Shown one piece after another: positions 8,639-20,935 of a stretch of DNA of 64,000 bases; the stretch's first letter is position 1; each line of letters starts with the position of its first letter. The notes beneath the pieces were generated by a model. The model did no database searches. It saw only the letters and a list, made by a program, of their open reading frames with translations, and was not told the DNA's origin. Source of the DNA: Hyphomicrobiales bacterium (GTDB lineage: Bacteria > Pseudomonadota > Alphaproteobacteria > Rhizobiales > MH13); the NCBI GenBank assembly GCA_017642935.1, contig JAEPOK010000001.1:620001-684000 (forward strand), written 5' to 3'. The position numbers were made by a program, and so were the translations under genes.

Positions 8639-9715
8639 ATGTCGGAAGAAGCCGACCAGTCAGAAAAGACTGAGGACCCCTCCCAAAAACGCTTAGAAGA
8701 CGCCCATCAGAAGGGCGACGTTCCCAAATCTCAAGAACTGTCCTCGGCTTTCGTTCTGCTCGGAGGCACGTTGGTTGTTGGCTTGATGATCGGGCCAGCG
8801 ATGGCGAACCTCTCGCCGATGTTCGCCAATATGATGCAGCAGGCAGCGCTCATCCCGGTCGATGGTGGCGCCATTGTTGATCTGACCGGCGCGCTTGGTC
8901 CGGCGATCGCGCTGTCTGTGGCCGTGCCGTTTCTGTTTCTGATGGCGATGGCGGTGCTCGGCAATGTGGTGCAGCATCGCCCGGTGCTTTCCATCGAGCC
9001 GATCACGCCGAAGCTCTCCAAGATCTCTCCGGTCGCTGGGTTCAAGCGGCTGTTTTCCAGCGAAAGCCTGATGAATTTCGTCAAAGGCTTGCTGAAGGTC
9101 TGCCTCATCAGCGTGCTGATGGTGCTGATCTTGCTGCCAAGGCAGGACGAGCTTGATGCCATCCTATTCACCGATCTGACGCAGTTTTTACCGGCTGTCC
9201 TGGAGTTGGCGGTGGCGCTTTTGCTCGCCAGTGCCGCCGTGATGATCGTGATCGGTGTTGCCGACTATCTCTACCAACGTCACCGCTGGTTCGAGCGCCA
9301 GAAAATGACCGTCAAAGAGGTCCGCGACGAGTACAAGCAGCAAGAAGGCGATCCGACCGTCAAAGCCAAGCTGCGTCAGGTGCGCATGGAGCGTTCACGC
9401 AAACGCATGATGGCCGCCGTGCCGGACGCGACGGTGGTGGTCACAAACCCGACCCATTTTGCCGTGGCGCTGAAGTATGAGAGCGGCATGAATGCGCCGC
9501 TCTGCGTTGCCAAGGGTGTCGATGCGTTGGCGCTTTCAATCCGCCAAGTCGCGCGCGAACACGAGGTCACGATTGTTGAGAATCCACCGCTTGCCCGCGC
9601 ACTGCATGCAAGCGTGGAAGTCGATCAGTCAATTCCGGCTGAGCATTTTGAAGCGGTGGCGAAGGTCATCGGCTTTGTCATGCGCATGCGCGAGAAACGC
9701 TCGGCGCGCCTCTAA
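8639..9715 (+). CDS. flhB: Flagellar export switch protein FlhB
   Basis: FlhB is the substrate-specificity switch of the flagellar export apparatus. The 358-residue product has a cytoplasmic N-terminus, four membrane segments (about 36-55, 88-112, 150-168, 185-210), and a cytoplasmic C-terminal domain. The autocleavage motif NPTH is at residues 270-273, with cleavage expected between Asn270 and Pro271. A CAGGAGG ribosome site lies just before the ATG. It is the last gene of the flgB-to-flhB run. cckA follows 142 bp later. Confidence 0.96.
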   Translation: MSEEADQSEKTEDPSQKRLEDAHQKGDVPKSQELSSAFVLLGGTLVVGLMIGPAMANLSPMFANMMQQAALIPVDGGAIVDLTGALGPAIALSVAVPFLFLMAMAVLGNVVQHRPVLSIEPITPKLSKISPVAGFKRLFSSESLMNFVKGLLKVCLISVLMVLILLPRQDELDAILFTDLTQFLPAVLELAVALLLASAAVMIVIGVADYLYQRHRWFERQKMTVKEVRDEYKQQEGDPTVKAKLRQVRMERSRKRMMAAVPDATVVVTNPTHFAVALKYESGMNAPLCVAKGVDALALSIRQVAREHEVTIVENPPLARALHASVEVDQSIPAEHFEAVAKVIGFVMRMREKRSARL

Positions 9716-9857
9716 TTGTCCCATCCAACAGCCTTTACCGGCGCTTCGACGCCACCGTGCTGGCCGAAGCCCGGCGCGGCGCGGTAGTTTGGGCTGGCCG
9801 AATCGTTGTGTTTGGTAAAGCCTGTTTCCGTCCCGTCGCCATGGTGCCCACCGTTCT

Positions 9858-12482
9858 GTGACCCAGCCACTCATTGACCTGCGCAATGCTGATGCGCCGC
9901 GTTCCTCGCGCAGCCGACCGCACCAGTGGTTGGTTGCCGTCACGCTGGTCGGCATGCTGGCGCTGTTGTTTTTCCTTGGGTTTTCCGATTTTGGCGCCAA
10001 TCCGACGGCGCTTCTGATCGTGCTTGGCGGTTTTGCCGCGCTCGGAATTGCGGCCTTGTTGGCGCTGGTGCTCGGCTTTTTGCAGATTGCCGGGCGCGCG
10101 CCGCCATCCAGTTGGGCTGATCAGTTTATGGATGAGGACGTGCAAGGCGTCCTTTCCACCAACTCACAAGGCCAGATCGTCTACGCCAACGGCGCCTATG
10201 GTGCGCTCACCGGTGTTGATGACCCGCAGATGATCCGTTTGCCGGACCGTGTGTTTGGAACCGAGGCAGACGCCGCCGACACGATGTTTCAGCTTTTGCG
10301 CACCGTGGCCGAAGGAAAAGTCGGTGAGGCCGATGTACGGCTTGCACGCGGTGCAGGCGGGCAGGGCGCGCCGCGCTGGTATCATGTGACCGCCCGACCC
10401 TTGCCGGAAGATGGTGTGGCAGCGGCTGACGTCGCCAACACGGAGACGCCCTATGGCGTGGTCTGGCGGATCGCTGATGTCACCGACGAGCGTGCTCGCC
10501 AGGAGCAAGTTTTCCAGGATCTGCAGCAGGCTGTGGATTATCTGGACCATGCGCCCGCCGGATTTTTCTCCTCTGATCCGGAAGGCACCATCAACTATAT
10601 GAATGCCACGCTGGCGGCCTGGCTTGGTTATGATCTTGCGATGATCGACCAAACCGGCCTGACGCTGAACGAGCTTCTGGCCGGAGATGGCGCGGCGCTG
10701 TTGGCGGCGGCGCCGACCACGACGGATTTCGATGGTTTGGCGACCATCGTCGATGTTGATCTGGTGCGCCGCGACGGCGCGCGCCTGCCGGTGCGTATTC
10801 ACCACCGCGTGCCGATCTCGGTGGATGGATCGCCGCGCGCTTCGCGCACCTTGGTCATCAACCGGTCCAGCGGGTTCGATGTGGATGAAAGTGTGCGGGC
10901 CGCTGAGGTGAAATTTGCCCGTTTCTTCAACAACGCACCGATTGCGATTGCCGTGGTCAACAGCGACGGCGCGTTGGTGCAGATGAACGCACCCTTTGCC
11001 AGCCTCTTCCCCGAAGAAGCCTCCGATGGCGCCTCTCTGTCAGCCCATGATGAGGCCTCGCCAAGCGCCGCCAAGCTCGTAGACCTATTCTCCGATGAAG
11101 CGCGCGACGCCGTGCAGCGCGCGCTCAACGATGCCGCGGCCCAGCGCGGGCGTATGCGGCCGGTCGATGTGGTGATCGGCAAGGCGCCGGAGAAATCCGA
11201 GCAACCCGGCATGCCAGACCTTGGCCATCAAATCTCAGCGCAGCTGTTTGTGTCTGCCGTTGGCGATGGTGCCGACACTGAGGCGCTGGTGTTCCTGATC
11301 GACACGACCGAGCAAAAGGCGCTTGAGCAGCAATTCGCGCAGACGCAAAAAATGATGGCTTTTGGCCAGCTTGCGGGCGGCGTTGCGCATGATTTTAACA
11401 ATATGCTTCAGGCGATCATGGGCAATGTCGATCTGCTGATGCTCAACCATCCGCCGTCCGACCCAAGCTATCGTTACATCTCGCCGATCCGCCAAAACTG
11501 CAATCGTGCAGCTGCCTTGGTGCGTCATCTGCTTGCCTTCTCGCGTAAACAGACGCTGCGCCCGCAGGTTATGCACATGGATGACGTGCTCTCCGACCTC
11601 TCCATGACCGTTGACCGCCTCGTCGGCGAAACGGTGAAGCTGGATGTCGATATCGCTGGCGATGTGTGGCCGGTGATGGCCGACTTGACGCAGCTTGAGA
11701 ATGTGCTGATCAACCTCGCCGTCAATGCGCGCGATGCGATGCCCGAAGGCGGCAAACTGACTATGACCACGCGCAACGTGATGCGAGAGGAATGCGCGAC
11801 CTTCAACTTCAAGGGGCTGGAAGCGGCGGACTATGTGCTCGTCTCAGTGACTGACACGGGCACCGGTATCGAGCCGGAGATCATGGAGAAGATTTTCGAG
11901 CCGTTTTTTACCACCAAGGATGTCGGCAAAGGCACCGGGCTGGGCTTGGCGACCGTCTATGGCACGATCAAGCAGACCGGCGGCTATGTGTATCCAGAAA
12001 GCACGGTCGGCGAGGGGACGAGCTTCCACATCTTCCTACCGCGTTATGTCGGCTCGGAAGTCGCCGCCGTTCAGGCTGCGCAATCGCAGAACCAACCGCA
12101 AGAAGATCTGACCGGCGCCGCGAGTGTTCTCTTGGTCGAGGATGATGAGGGCGTGCGGATGGTCAATGCCACGCTTCTGCGCTCGGGAGGCTACACGGTG
12201 CATGAGGCTGATAGCGGCGTTGAGGCGCTCGAAGTGCTCGAAGAGTTCGGCGATGAAATCCAGCTCATCGTGTCCGACGTCGTGATGCCGGAAATGGATG
12301 GGCCGACGCTGCTTAACGAAGCGCGGACGCTTTATCCCGACATGCGGTTCATCTTCGTGTCCGGCTACGCTGAAGATGCCTTTGCCAAAAACCTGCCGGA
12401 TGATCAGGAATTCACGTTCCTCGCCAAACCCTTTTCGATGAAGGATTTTGCCGAAACCGTGAAGCGCGTCCTCGCCAGCTAG
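9858..12482 (+). CDS. cckA: CckA-type hybrid sensor histidine kinase
   Basis: CckA is the bifunctional kinase/phosphatase that feeds phosphate through ChpT to CtrA. The 874-residue product has two membrane helices (about 20-40 and 50-75), PAS-like segments (about 90-330 and 345-480), a HisKA domain with phospho-acceptor His511 (VAHDFNNML), an ATPase domain with NARDAM, DTGTGI and [13 protein letters not shown] motifs, and a C-terminal receiver with phospho-acceptor Asp807 ([11 protein letters not shown]). Length and domain order fit CckA well. The start is GTG at 9858; there is no upstream in-frame ATG. A CtrA-type box lies ahead of flgB in this same window. Confidence 0.93.
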   Translation: MTQPLIDLRNADAPRSSRSRPHQWLVAVTLVGMLALLFFLGFSDFGANPTALLIVLGGFAALGIAALLALVLGFLQIAGRAPPSSWADQFMDEDVQGVLSTNSQGQIVYANGAYGALTGVDDPQMIRLPDRVFGTEADAADTMFQLLRTVAEGKVGEADVRLARGAGGQGAPRWYHVTARPLPEDGVAAADVANTETPYGVVWRIADVTDERARQEQVFQDLQQAVDYLDHAPAGFFSSDPEGTINYMNATLAAWLGYDLAMIDQTGLTLNELLAGDGAALLAAAPTTTDFDGLATIVDVDLVRRDGARLPVRIHHRVPISVDGSPRASRTLVINRSSGFDVDESVRAAEVKFARFFNNAPIAIAVVNSDGALVQMNAPFASLFPEEASDGASLSAHDEASPSAAKLVDLFSDEARDAVQRALNDAAAQRGRMRPVDVVIGKAPEKSEQPGMPDLGHQISAQLFVSAVGDGADTEALVFLIDTTEQKALEQQFAQTQKMMAFGQLAGGVAHDFNNMLQAIMGNVDLLMLNHPPSDPSYRYISPIRQNCNRAAALVRHLLAFSRKQTLRPQVMHMDDVLSDLSMTVDRLVGETVKLDVDIAGDVWPVMADLTQLENVLINLAVNARDAMPEGGKLTMTTRNVMREECATFNFKGLEAADYVLVSVTDTGTGIEPEIMEKIFEPFFTTKDVGKGTGLGLATVYGTIKQTGGYVYPESTVGEGTSFHIFLPRYVGSEVAAVQAAQSQNQPQEDLTGAASVLLVEDDEGVRMVNATLLRSGGYTVHEADSGVEALEVLEEFGDEIQLIVSDVVMPEMDGPTLLNEARTLYPDMRFIFVSGYAEDAFAKNLPDDQEFTFLAKPFSMKDFAETVKRVLAS

Positions 12483-12503
12483 AGTCGCGCCAACAATTCG
12501 TTT

Positions 12504-12541
12504 GTTCCTCTCTTGTTCACGCAGAACAAAACTGGTACATA
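12504..12541 (+). promoter_or_regulatory. SOS (LexA) box and overlapping recA promoter
   Basis: GTTCCTCTCTTGTTC at 12504-12518 matches the alphaproteobacterial LexA operator GTTC-N7-GTTC exactly. TTGTTC at 12513-12518 could serve as a -35 element, with a weak -10 (TACATA, 12536-12541) 17 bases on, so LexA would cover the promoter. It lies about 120 bp upstream of recA. Confidence 0.75.
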
Positions 12542-12635
12542 TCCCCTATTGGGCGCTCCAAAGGTGACAGCGAAACCTGCCAAACGGGTTTGCGTTGCGG
12601 GAATCGGCGCTGCGTGAAAAGAAGGGATATCTGAT

Positions 12636-13730
<1,095 letters not shown>

Positions 13731-13816
13731 CGCGCGGCGTTGACTGCTTTGGATTGGCGAACCCGCTTGGGTTTGCTGGACAGCCTTCCTTACCGGCTAT
13801 AGATAGCCTTATTGAG

Positions 13817-13849
13817 CGGTCGATCTCACTATCGTGAGGTCGACCGTTT
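13817..13849 (+). terminator. Terminator after recA
   Basis: A 13-bp stem (CGGTCGATCTCAC against GTGAGGTCGACCG, one mismatch) closes a TATC loop and is followed by TTTC. It lies 86 bp after the recA stop and separates recA from alaS. The T-run is short, so termination may be partial. Confidence 0.7.
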
Positions 13850-13967
13850 CCTGTTGTCTGCTGCCCTGTGCCAAGGATCACTTGGATGTCGGGGTGTCGT
13901 CTGGTGTCGCTAGATGCCCGGTTGTCAGCAGTGGCAGACCAAGTGCGTGCAAGGGTGAACGGTTGAA

Positions 13968-16610
13968 ATGAGCAGCGTAAACGAAATCCGGTCGGCATTT
14001 CTGTCTTACTTTGAAAAGCATGGCCATGCGGTCCTGCCATCCTCGCCGCTTGTTCCACGCAATGACCCAACGCTGATGTTCACCAATGCGGGCATGGTGC
14101 AGTTCAAGAACGTTTTTACCGGACTTGAAACGCGCGATCCGCCGCGCGCCGCGACGTCGCAAAAGTGTGTGCGCGCCGGTGGCAAGCACAATGATCTGGA
14201 CAATGTCGGTTACACGGCGCGCCACCACACCTTCTTTGAGATGCTCGGCAACTTTTCCTTTGGAGACTATTTCAAGGAAGAGGCGATCCACCACTCTTGG
14301 AACCTCGTTACCAAGGACTTCGACATCAATCCCGACAAGCTTCTGGTCACGGTCTACGCCAGTGATGACGAAGCGTTCGATCTCTGGAGCAAAATCGCCG
14401 GATTGCCGGATGAGAAGATCATTCGCATCGGTACCTCCGACAATTTCTGGGCCATGGGCGATACCGGCCCGTGCGGACCGTGCTCGGAGATTTTCTACGA
14501 TCATGGCGATCATATCCCAGGCGGTCCTCCCGGCTCGCCGGATGAAGATGGCGATCGGTTCATCGAAATCTGGAACCTTGTGTTCATGCAGTATGAACAG
14601 GTCGATGCTGACAATCGGGTTGCGTTGCCCAAACCATCGATCGATACCGGCATGGGGCTGGAGCGCCTGGCGGCGCTGCTTCAGGGCAAACACGACAATT
14701 ACGACACAGATCTCTTTCAGTCTTTGATCGCGGCGTCGGTAGATCTGACGGGTGTGGCCGCGGAGGGTGATGCGCAGGCAAGCCACCGTGTGATTGCCGA
14801 CCATTTGCGCGCGACCAGCTTTTTGATCGCTGATGGTGTTCTGCCGTCGAATGAAGGTCGTGGCTACGTGCTGCGCCGGATCATGCGCCGCGCCATGCGC
14901 CATGCCCATCTGCTCGGGGCCAAAGACCCGGTACTGCACCGTTTGGTCTCCGCGCTTATCCGCGAAATGGGCGAAGCCTATCCGGAACTGGGCCGTGCCC
15001 GGGCGTTGATTTCTGAGACGCTGGAGCTTGAAGAGAACCGCTTCAAAAAGATGCTCGATCGCGGACTTGGTCTGCTTGATGATGCCTCCAAAGGGTTGGG
15101 CGAGGGCGACACCTTTGATGGCGACGTGGCGTTCAAGCTTTACGACACCTATGGCTTCCCGCTCGATCTGACCCAGGATGCGCTGCGCTCTCGGTCCATT
15201 GCCGTCGATACAGACGCCTTCGATGCCGCGATGGAACGCCAGCGCGTCGACGCGCGGGCGGCCTGGGCAGGGTCCGGCGACACAGGCACCGACACCGTCT
15301 GGTTCGCGGTGCGTGATGCCCATGGGGCGAGCGAGTTCTTGGGCTACGACACGCTCGTGGCCGAAGGCGTCGTCGTTGCTGCCGTCAAGGACGGCGCAGA
15401 GGTAGAGGTTCTGCGGCCGGGCGAGGAGGGCGCGGTCGTCGTCAATCAGACACCGTTCTACGCCGAATCCGGTGGCCAGCAGGGTGATCAAGGCACAATC
15501 AAGCAGGGTGATGCGACCTTCATGGTGCGCGATACGGTGAAGCGTGCCGATGGTGTGTTCGTTCATCTCGGCACCGTTTCAGGCGCGCCGCTGAGTGTCG
15601 GCGAGCCAGTTGACCTGGCCGTCGACGGTGCGCGACGCCAGGCGATCCGGTCCAACCATTCGGCAACTCATCTGCTGCACGAGGCGCTGCGCGAAACCTT
15701 AGGCGATCACGTCGCCCAGAAGGGCTCGCTTGTGGCGCCGGATCGCCTGCGGTTCGACTTCTCGCATCCCAAGCCGATCGAGACCGATCAGCTTGCCAAA
15801 ATCGAAGACATTTCCAACGCCGTGATCCTTCAGGACAGCCCGGTGGAAACGCGTCTGATGGACGTCGATAGCGCCATTGAATCCGGCGCGCGGGCCCTGT
15901 TCGGCGAGAAGTATGGTGACGAGGTTCGTGTCGTCTCCATGGGTGACAGGCCCGATGGCTCGACCTTCTCGGTGGAGCTTTGCGGCGGCACGCATGTGGG
16001 CCGCACCGGCGAAATCGGCCTGGTGCGGGTCGTGTCTGAAGGTGCGGTGTCCGCCGGCGTGCGCCGAGTTGAAGCGCTGACGGGCGAGGCGGCGCGCAGC
16101 TATCTCTCAGAACAAGATACACGTGTCAAAGCCATTGCCGGTCGCTTGAAGGTGACGCCTGACCAGGCGCTCGAGCGCGTTGATGCTCTGATGGAAGAGC
16201 GGCGCAGGCTGGAGCGCGAAGTTACGGAGCTCAAAAAACAGGTTGCGCTTGGAGGTCGCGGACAACAAGCCTCCGCCAAGGAAGAGGTTGGCGGCGTCGC
16301 ATTTGAGGGACGCGTTCTGGACGGCGTTAGCCCGAAGGACCTGAAGGGCATTGCCGACGAAATGAAGCGCGAGCTTGGTTCGGGCGTCGTCGCTTTGGTT
16401 GCAACCGGTGAGGGCAAGGCCGCTATCGTCGTGGGCGTCACCGATGACCTCACTAGCAACCACAGCGCGGTCGATCTCGTGCGTGCCGGTTCAGCTGCGT
16501 TGGGTGGCAAGGGCGGCGGCGGCAGGCCCGACATGGCGCAGGCTGGCGGGCCAGACGCAACCAAAGCATCCGATGCCATCGATGCCGTGAAGATAGCTTT
16601 GGCCGGCTAG
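13968..16610 (+). CDS. alaS: Alanyl-tRNA synthetase
   Basis: AlaS charges tRNA-Ala and edits mischarged Ser and Gly. The 880-residue product has the class II catalytic core at the N-terminus (about 1-440, with [16 protein letters not shown]-like motif 2), the editing domain with zinc-binding [13 protein letters not shown] and [13 protein letters not shown] motifs, and the C-Ala domain. Length is normal. It lies 237 bp after recA beyond the terminator. The recA-alaS order is typical of rhizobia-like genomes. Confidence 0.98.
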   Translation: MSSVNEIRSAFLSYFEKHGHAVLPSSPLVPRNDPTLMFTNAGMVQFKNVFTGLETRDPPRAATSQKCVRAGGKHNDLDNVGYTARHHTFFEMLGNFSFGDYFKEEAIHHSWNLVTKDFDINPDKLLVTVYASDDEAFDLWSKIAGLPDEKIIRIGTSDNFWAMGDTGPCGPCSEIFYDHGDHIPGGPPGSPDEDGDRFIEIWNLVFMQYEQVDADNRVALPKPSIDTGMGLERLAALLQGKHDNYDTDLFQSLIAASVDLTGVAAEGDAQASHRVIADHLRATSFLIADGVLPSNEGRGYVLRRIMRRAMRHAHLLGAKDPVLHRLVSALIREMGEAYPELGRARALISETLELEENRFKKMLDRGLGLLDDASKGLGEGDTFDGDVAFKLYDTYGFPLDLTQDALRSRSIAVDTDAFDAAMERQRVDARAAWAGSGDTGTDTVWFAVRDAHGASEFLGYDTLVAEGVVVAAVKDGAEVEVLRPGEEGAVVVNQTPFYAESGGQQGDQGTIKQGDATFMVRDTVKRADGVFVHLGTVSGAPLSVGEPVDLAVDGARRQAIRSNHSATHLLHEALRETLGDHVAQKGSLVAPDRLRFDFSHPKPIETDQLAKIEDISNAVILQDSPVETRLMDVDSAIESGARALFGEKYGDEVRVVSMGDRPDGSTFSVELCGGTHVGRTGEIGLVRVVSEGAVSAGVRRVEALTGEAARSYLSEQDTRVKAIAGRLKVTPDQALERVDALMEERRRLEREVTELKKQVALGGRGQQASAKEEVGGVAFEGRVLDGVSPKDLKGIADEMKRELGSGVVALVATGEGKAAIVVGVTDDLTSNHSAVDLVRAGSAALGGKGGGGRPDMAQAGGPDATKASDAIDAVKIALAG

Positions 16611-16740
16611 CCACACCAACATCAAGTCAGCAAGATTTGTCCGCTCAAGGCGTGGTTGTGTTCAACCGTCGCGCGATGGTTGGGTCCTGTCAGATGCACC
16701 CATCAGCGGCAGTGTTCCTGCTGGATGGATCGAACTCGTT

Positions 16741-17634
16741 ATGACCGAAGCCAAACGGCCCGAAGCTGACTTATGCTTGGCCAACATGCCGGGGGATTGG
16801 TCTGCCTATGAAGAGCGCATTGCGCGCGTCACGGCCTATATCCACGCCCATATGGATGAACCACTTGACCTCGATCGGCTTGCCGAAGTGGCGTGTCTGT
16901 CGCGGTTTCATTGGCATCGTATTTATCGTGCGATCCAAGGCGAGACGGTGGCCCAGACGCTGAAACGCGTACGCATTTCGCGGGCGGGCTTTGATTTGGC
17001 CGAAGGAACATTGCCACTGGCAGCCGTTGCGCGGCGCTGCGGCTATCCCAATCTGCGATCGTTTTCGCGGGCGTTCACCGACATCTATGGTGTGACGCCG
17101 TCGGCCTATCGCGCCTCAGGTGGGCATAGCCGTTATCGCAAACCCGAAACAACGGTGAACAACACAATGTATGACGTAGAAATCCAAACCCTGCCTGAAC
17201 GCCCGATTGTTGGCCTACTCCACAAGGGGTCGTATCAGAAGATCGGCGAAAGCTTTGAGAAGCTTGTCAGCCTTGGCAGTACGCGTGGACTGATGCCGCA
17301 TGTGCGCGGCATGGTCGGTGTCTATTATGATGACCCGATGGCCACACCAGAGGTTGAACTGCGATCGCACGCCGCTTTCATCGTTCAGGATTCCGAGTTG
17401 GCCTCCGCGCCGTTGGAGCCAGGCGTTCTGACCTACGGAACTTATGCCGTTCTGACCTTGAAGGGTCCCTATTCGGATCTGCCAGCGGCCTATGACTGGA
17501 TGTATTCGGTCTGGCTGCGCGAAAACGAGAAGACCGTGCGCGCCGTACCGCCCTATGAGAACTATCTGAACAATCCGCGTGAGGTCGCGGCCAATGATCT
17601 GCTGACGGAGATTTGCGTGCCCGTCGCGGCCTAG
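16741..17634 (+). CDS. AraC-family regulator with GyrI-like effector domain
   Basis: The N-terminal half (about residues 25-125) is an AraC/XylS DNA-binding domain with two helix-turn-helix units (LDLDRLAEVACLSRFHWHRI and LAAVARRCGYPNLRSFSRAF). The C-terminal half (about 140-296) is a GyrI/SbmC-like small-molecule-binding domain (beginning YDVEIQTLPERPIVGLLHKG). Proteins with this fusion are ligand-responsive activators, such as Rob or BmrR-like multidrug responders; the ligand here is unknown. It stands alone, followed by a strong bidirectional-looking terminator. A start at the internal ATG (residue 16, MPGDW) is possible. Confidence 0.88.
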   Translation: MTEAKRPEADLCLANMPGDWSAYEERIARVTAYIHAHMDEPLDLDRLAEVACLSRFHWHRIYRAIQGETVAQTLKRVRISRAGFDLAEGTLPLAAVARRCGYPNLRSFSRAFTDIYGVTPSAYRASGGHSRYRKPETTVNNTMYDVEIQTLPERPIVGLLHKGSYQKIGESFEKLVSLGSTRGLMPHVRGMVGVYYDDPMATPEVELRSHAAFIVQDSELASAPLEPGVLTYGTYAVLTLKGPYSDLPAAYDWMYSVWLRENEKTVRAVPPYENYLNNPREVAANDLLTEICVPVAA

Positions 17635-17641
17635 GAAAAGA

Positions 17642-17682
17642 AAAGCCCGCCATCGTGATGATGGCGGGCTTTCGGTTTTCTC
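17642..17682. terminator. Strong intrinsic terminator between the AraC gene and icd
   Basis: A perfect 13-bp stem (AAAGCCCGCCATC with GATGGCGGGCTTT, loop GTGAT, 17642-17672) is followed by TTTCGGTTTT on the plus strand and preceded by an A-rich run, which is T-rich on the minus strand. It could stop both the AraC-type transcript and the convergent icd transcript. Confidence 0.85.
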
Positions 17683-17774
17683 GCCCGGCGCTCTGTGCAG
17701 CGGCACGACCGCTTGGGCGCCTTAATTAGCCGTTATTTCCTTCGGCTACGCTCCGGTCCTTCGGACCGACCGCT

Positions 17775-18986
17775 TTAGCCAATTGCCTTCTGCAGATTTT
17801 CGTCGATCTTGGCCAAGAAGCTCTGCGTGGTGTGCCAGGTCTGGTCGGGGCCGATCAGGATCGCGAGATCCTTGGTCATGTCACCGGCTTCCACTGTCTC
17901 AATGCAAACCCGCTCCAGCGTGTTGGCGAAATCGACCAGCGCCTGGTTTTCATCCAGCTTGCCGCGATGGGCGAGGCCGCGTGTCCAGGCAAAGATGGAC
18001 GCGATCGGGTTAGTCGACGTTTCCTTACCCTGCTGGTGCATGCGGTAATGGCGGGTCACAGTGCCGTGTGCTGCTTCGGCTTCTGCCGTTTTACCATCAG
18101 GCGACATAAGCACCGACGTCATCAGGCCAAGCGAGCCAAAGCCCTGTGCCACCGTGTCGGATTGCACATCGCCATCATAGTTCTTACAGGCCCACACATA
18201 ACCGCCGGACCATTTCATGGCGGCAGCCACCATGTCGTCGATCAGACGGTGTTCATAGGTGATGCCGGCCTCTTTGAACTTGTCGGCGAACTCGGCATCA
18301 AAGATTTCCTGGAAGATGTCTTTGAAGCGACCATCATATTTCTTCATGATGGTGTTCTTGGTGGACAGGTAGACGGGGTATCCGCGGTTGAGCCCATAGT
18401 TCATGGATGCGCGGGCGAAATCCTTGATGGACTCGTCCAGATTGTACATCCCCATGGCGACGCCGGCTTCAGGGAACTTGAAGATTTCCTCTTCAATCAC
18501 CGTACCGTCATCGCCGACGAATTTCATGGTCAGCGTGCCTTTGCCAGGCACGATGATGTCGGTGGCGCGGTACTGATCACCGAAAGCGTGGCGGCCAATC
18601 ACTATGGGCTGCGTCCAGCCCGGTACCAGCCGTGGCACGTTTTGCATGATGATTGGCTCGCGGAAAACAACGCCGCCCAAAATGTTGCGGATCGTGCCGT
18701 TGGGCGAACGGTACATGCGCTTTAGGTTGAATTCCTCAACGCGCGCCTCGTCGGGCGTGATCGTGGCGCATTTGACACCCACACCATGCTCTTTGATCGC
18801 ATTGGCGGCATCAACGGTGATTTGATCGTCGGTGCGGTCACGCTCTTCGATGCCGAGATCGTAATAGTGCAGGTCGATATCGAGATAGGGGTGGATCAGC
18901 TTGTCCTTGATGAACTGCCAGATGATCCGTGTCATCTCATCGCCGTCGAGTTCGACAACGGGATTGGCAACCTTGATCTTCGCCAT
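17775..18986 (-). CDS. icd: NADP-dependent isocitrate dehydrogenase
   Basis: It converts isocitrate to 2-oxoglutarate with NADP in the TCA cycle. The 403-residue product belongs to the homodimeric, eukaryote-like subfamily: N-terminus [17 protein letters not shown], segment [20 protein letters not shown] at about 215-234, and a C-terminal region with [13 protein letters not shown]. This form is usual in Hyphomicrobiales. It is monocistronic, with a plausible promoter at 19068-19096 and a shared terminator downstream. Confidence 0.97.
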   Translation of the reverse strand: MAKIKVANPVVELDGDEMTRIIWQFIKDKLIHPYLDIDLHYYDLGIEERDRTDDQITVDAANAIKEHGVGVKCATITPDEARVEEFNLKRMYRSPNGTIRNILGGVVFREPIIMQNVPRLVPGWTQPIVIGRHAFGDQYRATDIIVPGKGTLTMKFVGDDGTVIEEEIFKFPEAGVAMGMYNLDESIKDFARASMNYGLNRGYPVYLSTKNTIMKKYDGRFKDIFQEIFDAEFADKFKEAGITYEHRLIDDMVAAAMKWSGGYVWACKNYDGDVQSDTVAQGFGSLGLMTSVLMSPDGKTAEAEAAHGTVTRHYRMHQQGKETSTNPIASIFAWTRGLAHRGKLDENQALVDFANTLERVCIETVEAGDMTKDLAILIGPDQTWHTTQSFLAKIDENLQKAIG

Positions 18987-19067
18987 GAAAGGTCCTCGTG
19001 TTGGTGAGCGCTTGCGCGCTGTAGGTGTGTATGGAAATTGGGAGGCACTGGTGATGTGTCTGCGCGG

Positions 19068-19096
19068 GCTATAGCAAAGGCCAAGACCGGCTTCAA
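19068..19096 (-). promoter_or_regulatory. Possible sigma-70-like promoter for icd
   Basis: On the minus strand TTGAAG and TATAGC are separated by 17 bases, each matching four of six consensus positions. The -10 lies about 82 bp before the icd ATG. No competing site was noticed. Confidence 0.4.
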
Positions 19097-19162
19097 ACCG
19101 GCCGAAGGGTGAAGAAGCTTTCCCTTATCCTGCGACAGCCTGCTGAAAGTTTTGGAGTTTTC

Positions 19163-19981
19163 GTGAGCCGATTTGGACCTATGGCGGATACGGGCGATCT
19201 TGGCCGCCTTAGCGTGAAGCCGCCGGTTGCGATCCTGGTGGAGCCGCAAATGGGCGAGAACATTGGGATGGTTGCCCGCGCGATGGCCAATTTCGGTTGG
19301 CGGCGCCTGCGCATTGTCAATCCGCGAGACGGTTGGCCAAACGAGCGCGCCATCGCAACGGCCAGCGGCGGCAAGCATGTTGTCGATGCTGCCGAATTGT
19401 TCGACACCCTGGAGGAGGCGCTGGCCGATCTGTCGCTCGTTTTCGCAACATCGGCGCGCAAGCATGATTTGGCCAAAACGGTCGTCGGACCGGAAAATGC
19501 CGGCAAGCGTAGCGTTATCGCCTCTTCTGAGGGTTTGCGTGTTGGCTATGTTTTTGGCCGCGAGGCCTGGGGCCTTACCAACGACGAAGTCGCTCTGTGC
19601 GATGATGTTTTGACGCTGCCGGTCGATCCGGACTGCGCGTCACTCAATATCGCCCAGGCGGCCATAGTTTGTGCCTATGAATGGCGTCGTCATGCGTTGC
19701 AGCGCGATGGTGCCGAGCATGAGGAAGACAGCCTTCCGATCGCGACGCCGGAACGCTCGCCCGTGGCCAACAAGGGTGCCATGCAGGGGCTTTTTGATCA
19801 TCTTGAGGGTCTGCTGGACTCGTCCGGCTTCTTCCGTCCCCCCGAGAAGCGCGCTGGGATGATCCACAATCTACGTACGCTGTTTCAACGAGCCCGGCTG
19901 AATGAACAGGAGGTGCGGACCTTGCGCGGCGTGTTTTCCTCCCTTGATCGCGCTCACGAGCGTAACCGCGAAGATCGCTAA
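19163..19981 (+). CDS. trmJ: TrmJ-type RNA 2'-O-methyltransferase (SpoU family)
   Basis: It is a SPOUT methyltransferase predicted to methylate the 2'-OH of tRNA position 32. The first motif is PVAILVEPQMGENIGMVARAM, the SAM-binding knot contains YVFGREAWGLTNDE, and the end of the knot is DPDCASLNIAQAA. A C-terminal helical extension of about 80 residues is typical of TrmJ. I chose GTG at 19163 because GGAG sits five bases upstream. An upstream GTG (19109) and an internal ATG (19181) are also in frame. It lies divergently from icd. Confidence 0.85.
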   Translation: MSRFGPMADTGDLGRLSVKPPVAILVEPQMGENIGMVARAMANFGWRRLRIVNPRDGWPNERAIATASGGKHVVDAAELFDTLEEALADLSLVFATSARKHDLAKTVVGPENAGKRSVIASSEGLRVGYVFGREAWGLTNDEVALCDDVLTLPVDPDCASLNIAQAAIVCAYEWRRHALQRDGAEHEEDSLPIATPERSPVANKGAMQGLFDHLEGLLDSSGFFRPPEKRAGMIHNLRTLFQRARLNEQEVRTLRGVFSSLDRAHERNREDR

Positions 19982-20080
19982 TGGACTTGCACCCTGACGT
20001 TGCGGTAACGCAGCGGGGTTGAGCCTTTTGGCGAACCGGCGTAGGCGGAAACGGGGCGGACAATATGAATGGAATAAGTG

Positions 20081-20752
20081 ATGAGTGATGCGGCTTGGTA
20101 TTATGCCGTCGGCAGTGAACAGCGTGGTCCGGTCAGCACCGATGATGTTGCGCTGTTGATCGGGCGTGGCGAGATCGGTCCCGATACGTTGGTGTGGCGG
20201 GAAGGCATGAGCGAATGGGGCGCGGCGCGGGCCAGCCTGCCAGGTTCTATGGTTCCACAAAGCTGGGTCGATGGCCTTTCGGCATCGCCATCGGCGCCGC
20301 GGCCGCCACAATTGGGCGGACAAGCGCCGGAGTCATCTGGTTCAGATGGTTTCGGTGATCCAGGGTATGGCGGCGGCGCCACCTATCATCCAACCCAATT
20401 TGCCGATGTCATTCGCACTGTTTTCGGCCGCTATGTCCAATTTCGCGGTCGGGCCCGACGATCGGAATATTGGTACTGGATCTTGTTCATTGTGCTTGTC
20501 AGCATCGCATTGGCGATTGTTGACGGCTTCATTTTCGGGTTCGATGAAAACGATGCGGCCATTCTTGGTCCGCTCTTCAGCCTTGGTACCTTCCTGCCCT
20601 CATTGGCGGTGGGGTTTCGGCGGATGCACGATCTTGGCCGGACGGCGTGGTGGTTGTTGATCGGTTTCATTCCGATCATCGGCACGCTGATCCTGATCTA
20701 TTGGTTCGCGCAGCGCGGTGATGAGGGCGATAACCAGTACGGGCCTGCTTGA
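20081..20752 (+). CDS. GYF_2-DUF805 membrane protein
   Basis: Residues about 4-50 form a GYF_2-type domain (WYYAVGSEQRGPVSTDDV, then WREGMSEWGAA). A Gly/Pro/Ser-rich linker follows (about 65-105), and residues about 110-215 form a DUF805 membrane domain with four hydrophobic segments and the family pattern RARRSEYWYW and FRRMHDLGRTAWW. DUF805 proteins are common inner-membrane proteins of unknown function, and GYF_2 domains are thought to bind partners. A GTG one codon upstream (20078) is an alternative start. Confidence 0.85.
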   Translation: MSDAAWYYAVGSEQRGPVSTDDVALLIGRGEIGPDTLVWREGMSEWGAARASLPGSMVPQSWVDGLSASPSAPRPPQLGGQAPESSGSDGFGDPGYGGGATYHPTQFADVIRTVFGRYVQFRGRARRSEYWYWILFIVLVSIALAIVDGFIFGFDENDAAILGPLFSLGTFLPSLAVGFRRMHDLGRTAWWLLIGFIPIIGTLILIYWFAQRGDEGDNQYGPA

Positions 20753-20935
20753 CGGGCGAGCCCGATGGCCCTAGAGAACCGCTGAAGTTCTGGGGGCGTT
20801 CGCGCTCCCATTGCTTTTCCCGTGTCCCGTGGATTGTGTAGTGGCGAAATCGCTGGCGTCACAATCCTGTCGTTTGTCTCGTTCGAGGCGAAAGAGGAGG
20901 GCGCGCGTAACCTCACCTTTTGAAAGGATACCGCG

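Noticed and set aside
7791-8639. A 282-codon plus-strand frame overlapping fliR
   Set aside because: It is a shifted frame of fliR, which has clear family motifs; the shifted protein is Arg/Ala-rich and unlike any family.
13878-15566. A 562-codon open frame on the minus strand opposite alaS
   Set aside because: It lies fully within alaS on the other strand and shows no family-like motif; long antisense frames are common in GC-rich coding DNA.
17741-17770. Hairpin CGGTCC-TTC-GGACCG and the neighbouring TTCGG repeats after icd
   Set aside because: It may be a small repeat element, but a single copy in this window gives no support and it has no T-run to call it a terminator.
17832-18725. A 297-codon plus-strand frame opposite icd
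   Set aside because: It is antisense to icd, with a composition typical of mirror frames and no supporting ribosome site.
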